11,316 nt of DNA, taken from positions 1 through 11,316 of the forward strand of contig DAOUTL010000033.1 of the NCBI GenBank assembly GCA_030626685.1. Reading direction: 5' to 3'. Below the pieces are notes generated by a model. That model was not told where the DNA came from and did not search any database. It saw only the letters and a program-made list of their open reading frames with translations. The translations under genes were made by a program, and so were the position numbers. Source of the stretch: Candidatus Bathyarchaeota archaeon (lineage in GTDB: Archaea; Thermoproteota; Bathyarchaeia; Bathyarchaeales; Bathycorpusculaceae). Positions 6,242 through 11,316 of this stretch are shown here, piece by piece; positions within the stretch are counted from its first letter, which is position 1, and the number at the start of each line of letters is the position of its first letter.

Positions 6242-6811
6242 ATGGGTGACCCAAAAAAACAAAGAAAGAAACATGAGACTCCTCGGTTTCCATGGCGAAC
6301 AGACGTTTTACAGGAAGAGCTCAAACTTTTAGGCCAGTATGGTTTACGAAATAAGCATGAATTATGGCGACATAAAACAACGGTTTCGAAATTTAGGGGG
6401 ATAGCCCGTTCCCTCATAGGTAAAACGCCTGAAGAACGCAAAAAGATGGAGGAGGAACTTGTAACACGTTTGAAAAAGCTTGGCATAATGCACGAAACAG
6501 CGGTTTTGGATGATGCTTTGGACTTAACAATTGAGGACCTCCTTGAACGCAGACTTCAGACAATCGTTTTTCGGAAAGGCTTAGCCAAGTCAATTTACCA
6601 AGCCCGTCAACTAATAGTTCATGGGCACATAGCCATAGGAAAACAGCGAGTAACCGTGCCAAGCTATCTGGTGGCGAGGGAAGAAGAAAAACAGGTATCA
6701 TACGCTCCTCAAAGTCCACTTGTAAAGCCAAGCCATTCTCTACGCCAAACAATAGCGGTTGTAGCTGCAACAGAAACGAACTCGAAAGAAGCACAATCGG
6801 AGGAAGAATAA
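6242..6811 (+). CDS. rps4: Small ribosomal subunit protein S4 (uS4)
   Basis: This 189-residue protein is archaeal S4, a primary 16S rRNA-binding protein that nucleates assembly of the 30S body. The N-terminal MGDPKKQRKKHETPRFPW and the core ELKLLGQYGLRNKHELWR are family hallmarks. The S4 RNA-binding domain is at about 100-165 (LERRLQTIVFRKGLAKSIYQ, then ARQLIVHGHIAIGKQRVTVPSY). No Cys is present, so it lacks the zinc knuckle of some S4 proteins. The C-terminal tail is acidic and low-complexity. The stop TAA shares its last A with the ATG of rps11 (TAATG), a sign of translational coupling. Confidence 0.97.
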   Translation: MGDPKKQRKKHETPRFPWRTDVLQEELKLLGQYGLRNKHELWRHKTTVSKFRGIARSLIGKTPEERKKMEEELVTRLKKLGIMHETAVLDDALDLTIEDLLERRLQTIVFRKGLAKSIYQARQLIVHGHIAIGKQRVTVPSYLVAREEEKQVSYAPQSPLVKPSHSLRQTIAVVAATETNSKEAQSEEE

Positions 6812-7215
6812 TGAGCAGTGTCAGCAAAAAAACTGAAAGATGGGCCGTTGTCCACATTTACAGCTCCTATAACAACACAATAGTTCACGTAACGGACGTT
6901 TCAGGCGCAGAAACAATAGCCAGAACATCTGGAGGAATGTTTGTAAAGGCGGACAGAATGGAATCCTCACCTTACGCAGCCATGCGGGCAGCCTCCGCAG
7001 CGGCAGGAATGGCAAGAGACAAAGGAATAACAGCCATACACATCAAAGTAAGAGCCCCGGGAGGGTCAGGCCCAAGAACCCCTGGTGCAGGTGCACAAGC
7101 AGCCATAAGAGCCTTAGCGAGGGCAGGTTTTCGCATAGGACGCATCGAAGAGGACACACCTGTCCCGCATGATGGCACACGGCGACCAGGCGGTAGAAGA
7201 GGAAGAAGAGTTTAG
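6811..7215 (+). CDS. rps11: Small ribosomal subunit protein S11 (uS11)
   Basis: This 134-residue protein is S11, part of the 30S platform near the mRNA exit region. Clear signatures are WAVVHIYSSYNNTIVHVTDVSGAE, GGMFVKADRMESSPYAAM, and the C-terminal GTRRPGGRRGRRV. It starts at the ATG of a TAATG overlap with rps4, with a strong Shine-Dalgarno GGAGG about 6 nt upstream (around 6799). The length is normal for archaea. It is followed by a 129-nt non-coding gap before the preferred rpoD start, the largest gap in the operon. Confidence 0.97.
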   Translation: MSSVSKKTERWAVVHIYSSYNNTIVHVTDVSGAETIARTSGGMFVKADRMESSPYAAMRAASAAAGMARDKGITAIHIKVRAPGGSGPRTPGAGAQAAIRALARAGFRIGRIEEDTPVPHDGTRRPGGRRGRRV

Positions 7216-7344
7216 CCTAAATTTCCCATAACCTTGTGAATTTCGCGTTTATTTTCTTTTGTTGATAGAAAAATTGAAATAATGCACCAGTATTCTATTG
7301 AACGGCACAGTAGTATTGTATGCTATTGCGGAGTGTTTATACAA
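7216..7344 (+). other. Leader or internal regulatory gap between rps11 and rpoD
   Basis: This is the only sizeable gap in the operon. A T-rich tract, TTTATTTTCTTTTG (7248-7261), lies about 33 nt after the rps11 stop. It could act as a partial archaeal oligo-T terminator, or as a TATA-like element (CGTTTATTTT) giving rpoD its own transcript. GGAG at 7330-7333 is a likely Shine-Dalgarno site for GTG 7345. No RNA gene is seen. Confidence 0.3.
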
Positions 7345-8169
7345 GTGGAAATCGAAGTGCTTGAAAAAGACGATAGGAACATGCGTTTGCTAATTCGGGA
7401 AGCTGAAGTTCCGTTTATGAACGCCTTAAGAAGGATAGTACTCGCTGAAGTTCCGTGCATGGCAATAGATGAAGTTGTAATAGTTGAGAACTCTTCCATA
7501 TTACAAGATGAAATTATAGCCCACAGGCTTGGACTTATCCCCCTTAAAACCGACCTAGATGGTTATAACTTACCTGAAAAATGCCCATGTAAAAGTGAAT
7601 TCGGATGCAACCTTTGCAGAGTCTCGCTTACACTAGACGTAGAAGCAAAGGAAGGAACGAGAACGGTTTATTCTGGCGAGTTAATTTCGGAAAACCCGGA
7701 CATAGCGCCAGTAAGCAACAAAATCCCCATAATAAAACTGGCAAAAGGACAAAAACTAAGCCTTGAGGCCTATGCAAGACTTGGAAAGGGAAAAAACCAC
7801 GCGAAATGGCAGCCAGTTTCAATGTGTACATACAAGTTTTTCCCAAAAATAGAAATTCTTAGTAAGCGTTGCGATGCTTGTGGAAAATGTGTAGAAATTT
7901 GTCCAAGAAAAGTCTTGGCTAAGACTAAGAATAAGATAGAAATTCGTGATTTGACGACTTGCACACTTTGCCAAGACTGTGTTGACGTTTGCCCACAAAA
8001 TCCTCCAGCAATAAAAGTCAGTTGGGAAGAAAACACTTTTATATTCAGTCTGGAATCTACGGGTGCGCTTCCCCCAGAAAGAATAATGACAGAAGCCGTT
8101 AAAATCTTGGATGAACAGCTAAAGGAATTCAGAAGTCAAATCAAGGTGAAGAAGAGTGAAAAAAGTTAA
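7345..8169 (+). CDS. rpoD: RNA polymerase subunit D (Rpb3/alpha-like) with two 4Fe-4S motifs
   Basis: This 274-residue protein is archaeal RpoD, which pairs with RpoL to nucleate polymerase assembly. The alpha-like dimerisation domain is evident in EVPFMNALRRIVLAEVPCMA and EIIAHRLGLIPLKTD. A CxCx5CxxC group (C80, C82, C88, C91) resembles the Rpb3 zinc loop. The inserted ferredoxin-like domain has two full Cx2Cx2Cx3CP sets: C176, C179, C182, C186 and C206, C209, C212, C216, so two 4Fe-4S clusters are expected. I chose GTG 7345 because it yields the family N-terminus (x)EIEVLEK and has GGAG 11 nt upstream. An ATG at 7282 would add 21 residues of unfamiliar sequence. The gene overlaps rpl18e by 14 nt. 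Confidence 0.93.
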   Translation: MEIEVLEKDDRNMRLLIREAEVPFMNALRRIVLAEVPCMAIDEVVIVENSSILQDEIIAHRLGLIPLKTDLDGYNLPEKCPCKSEFGCNLCRVSLTLDVEAKEGTRTVYSGELISENPDIAPVSNKIPIIKLAKGQKLSLEAYARLGKGKNHAKWQPVSMCTYKFFPKIEILSKRCDACGKCVEICPRKVLAKTKNKIEIRDLTTCTLCQDCVDVCPQNPPAIKVSWEENTFIFSLESTGALPPERIMTEAVKILDEQLKEFRSQIKVKKSEKS

Positions 8170-8518
8170 AGCGACAAACCCAGAGCTCATAAAGCTTATT
8201 CGTTTCCTAAGAAAGCAAAGCAGAGAAAACAAGGCTAATATCTGGCGGGAGATCGCTGAACGTCTAGCAAAGCCTAGAAGAAAACGCATAGCCGTGAACT
8301 TAAGCCGCTTAAACAGGCATACACAAAAGAATGAAATGGTGGTGGTTCCAGGCAAAGTGTTGGGTGCAGGCGAAATCAACCATCCGGTAATAGTGGCAGC
8401 CTTTGCTTTCTCTGAAAAAGCAAAGGAAAAAATAAAGGCTGCAAAGGGCAAGTGCCTATCCTTTATTGACTTGATTAAGAAGAATCCGAAGGGCTCAAAT
8501 GTCAAGATAATTGGGTGA
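8156..8518 (+). CDS. rpl18e: Large ribosomal subunit protein L18e (eL18)
   Basis: This 120-residue protein is the archaeal/eukaryotic L18e, a 50S component without a bacterial orthologue of the same name. Characteristic parts are NPELIKLIRFLRKQSRENKA, IWREIAERLAKPRRKRIAVN, and VVVPGKVLGAGEINHPVIVAAFAFSEKAKEKI (positions about 61-92). The start is GTG at 8156, inside the last codons of rpoD (14-nt overlap), preceded by GGTGA at 8145-8149 with 6-nt spacing. The overlap and good Shine-Dalgarno site imply translation coupled to rpoD. The length is normal. Confidence 0.96.
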   Translation: MKKVKATNPELIKLIRFLRKQSRENKANIWREIAERLAKPRRKRIAVNLSRLNRHTQKNEMVVVPGKVLGAGEINHPVIVAAFAFSEKAKEKIKAAKGKCLSFIDLIKKNPKGSNVKIIG

Positions 8519-8522
8519 GAAC

Positions 8523-8966
8523 ATGCAGACAACAAGCAAGCCAGTCACCATAATAAATGCAGACGAACTTATTCTGGGCAGAATGGCAAGCATAATTGCC
8601 AAGCGATTATTGAAAGGTGAAAAAATAATAATTGTGAATGCTGAAAAAGCTATGCTTTCCGGGAAACTGAAAAGCAAAGTAAGGGAAGCCAAAGAATTCC
8701 TCGAAGTAGGACATCCAAGAAAGGGCCCATTTCACTATAGAAGACCAGACAGAATAGTTAGAAGAACCTTGAGGGGCATGCTCCCATACAAACAACCCAG
8801 AGGTAAACAAGCGTACAAAAGGCTTAAGGTGTTTATAGGAATACCAGACGAGCTTAAAGACCGAAAAATGGAAACTTTAACTGATGCACAAGCCAAAAAG
8901 TTAACATGCCCATACTTTACGCTTGGCGAGTTCGCGAAAGATATAGGGTGGAATCTGGGGAAATAA
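8523..8966 (+). CDS. rpl13: Large ribosomal subunit protein L13 (uL13)
   Basis: This 147-residue protein is L13, an early-assembling 50S protein. Markers are the N-terminal INADELILGRMASIIAKRLLKG, the core GPFHYRRPDRIVRRTLRGMLPYK, and GKQAYKRLKVFIGIPDEL. The frame extends back to TTG 8511, but the ATG at 8523 is better: it lies 4 nt after the rpl18e stop, and GGTGA at 8514-8518, which overlaps that stop, acts as its Shine-Dalgarno site. The extra four residues from TTG have no counterpart in the family. rps9 follows after 2 nt. Confidence 0.96.
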   Translation: MQTTSKPVTIINADELILGRMASIIAKRLLKGEKIIIVNAEKAMLSGKLKSKVREAKEFLEVGHPRKGPFHYRRPDRIVRRTLRGMLPYKQPRGKQAYKRLKVFIGIPDELKDRKMETLTDAQAKKLTCPYFTLGEFAKDIGWNLGK

Positions 8967-8968
8967 TT

Positions 8969-9379
8969 ATGCCAGCGAAAAAAGTTTTAGTTGTTAGCGG
9001 AAAAAGGAAGACAGCCATAGCACGGGCTGTTGTTAGACCTGGAATTGGAAGAATACGCGTAAACAGAATTCCTTTGGAAATTTTTGAACCGGAAATTGCA
9101 CGTGAGAAAGTCATGGAACCGCTCATACAAGCTGGAGATAATGTTTGGAAGCAGCTGGACATAGACGTAAAGATTTCAGGCGGAGGCTATATGGGACAAG
9201 CAGAAGCGGCAAGGATGGCTATAGCAAATGCTTTGTTAAAGTGGACGAAAAGTTCACGTTTACGTAAGGTTTTTGTTGAATATGACAGAACAATGGTTGC
9301 CGGAGATTCCAGAAGAAAAGAGCCTAAAAAGTTTGGAGGGCCGGGAGCACGGGCTAGAGACCAGAAAAGCTACAGATAA
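8969..9379 (+). CDS. rps9: Small ribosomal subunit protein S9 (uS9)
   Basis: This 137-residue protein is S9, a 30S head protein whose C-terminal tail reaches the P-site tRNA. Clear signs are SGKRKTAIARAVVRPGIGRI near the N-terminus, SGGGYMGQAEAARMAIANAL in the middle, and the C-terminal FGGPGARARDQKSYR ending in the conserved Lys-Ser-Tyr-Arg. The frame is open further upstream to 8906, but that part overlaps rpl13 and reads as unrelated sequence. The ATG at 8969 gives the normal N-terminus and lies 2 nt after the rpl13 stop. A purine-rich GGGGAAA precedes it. Confidence 0.96.
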   Translation: MPAKKVLVVSGKRKTAIARAVVRPGIGRIRVNRIPLEIFEPEIAREKVMEPLIQAGDNVWKQLDIDVKISGGGYMGQAEAARMAIANALLKWTKSSRLRKVFVEYDRTMVAGDSRRKEPKKFGGPGARARDQKSYR

Positions 9380-9384
9380 GGAGG
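9380..9384 (+). promoter_or_regulatory. Strong Shine-Dalgarno site of rpoN
   Basis: GGAGG lies directly after the rps9 stop and 10 nt before ATG 9395. It supports ATG 9395 over the nearby out-of-frame TTG at 9391 as the start of rpoN. Confidence 0.6.
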
Positions 9385-9394
9385 CGATAATTGA

Positions 9395-9625
9395 ATGATT
9401 ATACCAGTAAGATGTTTTACATGTGGCAAATTAATTGGAGACAAATGGGAAGAATTCGCTAGAAGGGTCAGAGCTGGAGAGAAAGCAGGCGAGGTTTTAG
9501 ACAGCCTAGGAATTAAAAGGTACTGTTGTAGACGCATGCTATTGTCGCACGTAGAAATAATCGATGAAGTTCTACGCTTTTATGAAGAGGCTGAAAAACG
9601 AAAAGAGGCAAGAAACTATTATTAA
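9395..9625 (+). CDS. rpoN: RNA polymerase subunit N (Rpb10 homologue)
   Basis: This 76-residue protein is archaeal RpoN, a small zinc-bundle subunit that sits with RpoD, RpoL and RpoP in the polymerase assembly platform. It is not the bacterial sigma-54 of the same symbol. The zinc ligands are C7 and C10 (RCFTCGK) and the adjacent pair C44-C45 (KRYCCRRM), the distinctive atypical CxxC...CC motif of the family. MIIPVRCFTCGK is the nearly invariant N-terminus. The C-terminal helix is slightly longer than average and highly charged. The usual archaeal neighbour rpoK does not follow; enolase begins 24 nt after the stop. Confidence 0.97.
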   Translation: MIIPVRCFTCGKLIGDKWEEFARRVRAGEKAGEVLDSLGIKRYCCRRMLLSHVEIIDEVLRFYEEAEKRKEARNYY

Positions 9626-9648
9626 TGAAGAATGAAAAGGAGAAAAAC

Positions 9649-10899
9649 ATGTCAACAGTTATTGAAGATATGGTTGCAAGAAAAGTTTTCAACAGCCGAG
9701 GAGAAGAAACAATAGAAGTTGATGTCGTAACGACCTCAAGTTTTGGAAGAGTCTCCGCCCCTGCTGGAAAAAGCCGTGGAAAAGCCGAAGTAGTCTATTA
9801 TCCACAAGGCGGGGTTGACCAAGCACTGGAAAAGGTTGAAGAACTAATAGCTCCAGAACTTGTTGGATTAAACGCTGATTTCCAAGATGAAATTGATAGG
9901 ACACTGCATGAAATCGATGGTTCAAAGGATTTCAGAGTGATAGGTGGAAACACCGCCTTCGCCGTTTCGCTTGCTAATGCAGAGGCAGCTGCAAATTCTT
10001 ATGGTCTTCTTCTCTTCCAATATTTAGGAGGGTACGTTGCCCATGAGCTCCCTTACCCCCTTGGAAACGTGGTGAGCGGCGGAAAACACACAAGAGGGAA
10101 GTCTCCAGATATACAGGAGTTTCTGGTTCTTCCCCACAGAGCTGAATCCTTCTTGGAAGCAGCTACGGCTAATACCCAAATTCATGGAAGAGTTGGTGCC
10201 ACTCTAAAAAAGAAGGATAGACTTTTCAGCGGTGGAAGAAGCGACGAAGGGGCTTGGGTTGCCAACATCGGAAATTTAGAGGCTCTCGAGGCTTTAGCTG
10301 ACGCGTGCGAAGAAGTTAGCAACGAGTTAGGTTTTGAATGCGGTTTAGGCATCGACGTTGCAGCATCTTCCCTATGGAATAGCAAAGAAAAAACTTACGT
10401 TTACCAAAGGGAAAGGAAAAAGCGGGATTCAGGCGAACAATTAGAATTCATTTTAGAGCTTATCAGAAAATATCATCTAGTCTACGTTGAGGACCCCTTC
10501 CATGAGGAAGACTATAGAAGTTTTGCAGAACTCACCAAAAAAGTGAATTGCTTAATTTGCGGCGATGACCTGTTCGCCACAAACAACGAAAGGTTAAGCC
10601 GTGGAATAAAAACGCGCGCGGCTAACGCAGCTATAATAAAAGTGAATCAGGTTGGCACACTTACAGATGCTTGGGAAACAATCGAAACGGCAAAGAGAAA
10701 TGGATACGTACCAGTAATGTCGCATCGTTCAGGCGACACATGCGACTGGCACATAGCCCACTTGGCTGTAGCTTTCAAATGTCCAATAATAAAGACGGGA
10801 GTTGTCGAAGGAGCACGAATCGCAAAGATAAACGAGTTAATAAGGATAGAGGAGTTTTTGGGAGACAGAGCCGAAATGGCTCATCTTCAGATGCTTTAG
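9649..10899 (+). CDS. eno: Enolase (phosphopyruvate hydratase), divergent archaeal form
   Basis: This 416-residue protein is enolase, interconverting 2-phosphoglycerate and phosphoenolpyruvate in glycolysis and gluconeogenesis. Catalytic and metal residues can be placed: H147 (GGKH), E157 (DIQEF), E200 (SDEGAW), D236 (IDVAASS), E281 (YVEDPF), D306 (CGDDLF), K331 (IIKVNQVGTLTDA), H359-R360-S361 (SHRSGD) and K382 (IIKTG). Several loops differ from the common form. The mobile loop reads PAGKSRGKAE rather than PSGASTG, GDEGGFAP is SDEGAWVA, and the RS(E/D)R after the last Lys is EGARIAK. The ATG at 9649 has AAGGAG 7-8 nt upstream and a family-like N-terminus; the ATG at 9625 overlapping the rpoN stop would add eight charged residues. 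The position between rpoN and rps2 is the ancestral archaeal one. Confidence 0.92.
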   Translation: MSTVIEDMVARKVFNSRGEETIEVDVVTTSSFGRVSAPAGKSRGKAEVVYYPQGGVDQALEKVEELIAPELVGLNADFQDEIDRTLHEIDGSKDFRVIGGNTAFAVSLANAEAAANSYGLLLFQYLGGYVAHELPYPLGNVVSGGKHTRGKSPDIQEFLVLPHRAESFLEAATANTQIHGRVGATLKKKDRLFSGGRSDEGAWVANIGNLEALEALADACEEVSNELGFECGLGIDVAASSLWNSKEKTYVYQRERKKRDSGEQLEFILELIRKYHLVYVEDPFHEEDYRSFAELTKKVNCLICGDDLFATNNERLSRGIKTRAANAAIIKVNQVGTLTDAWETIETAKRNGYVPVMSHRSGDTCDWHIAHLAVAFKCPIIKTGVVEGARIAKINELIRIEEFLGDRAEMAHLQML

Positions 10900-10910
10900 G
10901 AGATGAAAGT

Positions 10911-11316
10911 TTGTCAGAAGACGAAGAAATTAAGGAAACAAAAGAAGAGGAAAAGTTCGAGCAAGAGCATGGAACAACCGAATCAGTTGTGGAAGAAGAG
11001 TTTCTACTGCCGCGGGACACGCTCTTATCCGCGGGAATACATATTGGAACAAGGATGAAAACAAAGGACATGGAGCAGTTTATATACCGCGTTAGACCGG
11101 ACGGCTTATTCGTCTTAGACGTTAAAAAGACTGACGAGCGCATAAGAGTAGCCGCTAAATTCCTAGCACGATTCGAACAATCAAAAATTGCTGCAGCCGC
11201 AGCCAGACTTTATGCACAAGAGCCGGTCAGAAAATTCTGCGAAGTAACCGGAGCAACCCCGGTGGCTGGACGTTTCATTCCAGGACGTTTATCAAATCCG
11301 TTGTATCCAGATCGCA
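10911..11316 (+). CDS. rps2: Small ribosomal subunit protein S2 (uS2), 3'-truncated by window edge
   Basis: The frame runs open to the end of the window, giving 135 codons of S2, a 30S protein at the head-body junction. After an acidic N-terminal extension of about 30 residues, rich in Glu, the S2 core begins: LLPRDTLLSAGIHIGTRMKT, then FIYRVRPDGLFVLDVKKTDERI, and ATPVAGRFIPGRLSNPLYPD. The start is TTG at 10911 with GGAG at 10899-10902 8 nt upstream, overlapping the eno stop. The nearby ATG at 10903 is in another frame whose sequence is not S2-like. The remaining part, including the C-terminus, lies beyond the window. Confidence 0.94.
   Translation, partial: MSEDEEIKETKEEEKFEQEHGTTESVVEEEFLLPRDTLLSAGIHIGTRMKTKDMEQFIYRVRPDGLFVLDVKKTDERIRVAAKFLARFEQSKIAAAAARLYAQEPVRKFCEVTGATPVAGRFIPGRLSNPLYPDR

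Noticed and set aside
6414..6857. Long minus-strand frame opposite rps4
   Set aside because: It lies antisense to a certain ribosomal protein gene and reads as low-complexity Leu/Pro/Ser sequence with no domain.
7282..7344. 21-residue N-terminal extension of RpoD from ATG 7282
   Set aside because: The extension is unlike RpoD N-termini; GTG 7345 gives the family start and has a GGAG site. Kept as an open question in the findings.
7870..7995. Ferredoxin domain in RpoD as a novel fusion
   Set aside because: Ferredoxin-like insertions are a known feature of many archaeal RpoD proteins.
8119..8535. Long minus-strand frame opposite rpl18e
   Set aside because: Antisense shadow of rpl18e; no start context or recognisable motif.
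8906..8968. Longer S9 frame starting inside rpl13
   Set aside because: The added part is a shadow of rpl13 in another frame; ATG 8969 gives the normal S9 N-terminus.
10903..10905. ATG as the start of rps2
   Set aside because: It is out of frame with the S2 core; TTG 10911 is in frame with a Shine-Dalgarno site.

Overview
This window is archaeal chromosome and consists mostly of housekeeping genes. The right half carries the classic archaeal cluster rps13-rps4-rps11-rpoD-rpl18e-rpl13-rps9-rpoN-eno-rps2. The left half holds other archaeal markers: a transglycosylase of the archaeosine pathway, an aCPSF2-type beta-CASP ribonuclease, an archaemetzincin and a presenilin-like protease. Base composition is moderately AT-rich. 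TTG and GTG starts are common, and Shine-Dalgarno sites (GGAGG, GGTGA) are clear inside the ribosomal operon. RpoD carries two complete 4Fe-4S motifs. The overall look, especially the enolase and RpoD, suggests an uncultivated TACK-type lineage such as Bathyarchaeia. That placement is an impression from protein style, not a computed result.

Layout. (1) 1-4198, plus strand, closely packed: the 3' part of tgtA (5' end outside the window), a PHP-domain phosphoesterase, aCPSF2, archaemetzincin and a presenilin-like intramembrane aspartyl protease. Gaps are 2, 42, 10 and 4 nt, so most or all could be co-transcribed. (2) 4199-4416, a 218-nt gap, long for this DNA. On the minus strand it holds a possible 33-codon gene with a good BRE/TATA-like element at leaderless distance. 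It also holds a 10-bp direct repeat, a 7-bp-stem hairpin and a candidate promoter for the next gene. (3) 4417-5310, a tandem-GNAT acetyltransferase, convergent with (4) a small PD-(D/E)XK nuclease on the minus strand at 5314-5694. (5) 5695-5773, a divergent promoter region with a palindromic TTTAAA core serving both the nuclease and the ribosomal operon. (6) 5774-11316, the ribosomal protein, RNA polymerase and enolase operon, ending inside rps2.

How the genes fit together. The right-hand operon couples small- and large-subunit ribosomal proteins with RNA polymerase subunits D and N and with glycolysis. Starts and stops overlap or lie a few bases apart (TAATG at rps4/rps11, a 14-nt overlap at rpoD/rpl18e). 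The usual rpoK is not between rpoN and eno. The left-hand cluster joins tRNA modification, RNA 3'-end processing or decay, and two unrelated proteases.

No complete new system is evident. No CRISPR array, insertion sequence, integrase, tRNA or rRNA gene was recognised. The least explained items are the small minus-strand ORF at 4195-4296, the nuclease sharing a promoter with the ribosomal operon, the TgtA that stops before a PUA domain, the altered PAL motif in the presenilin-like protease, and the unusual loop sequences of the enolase.
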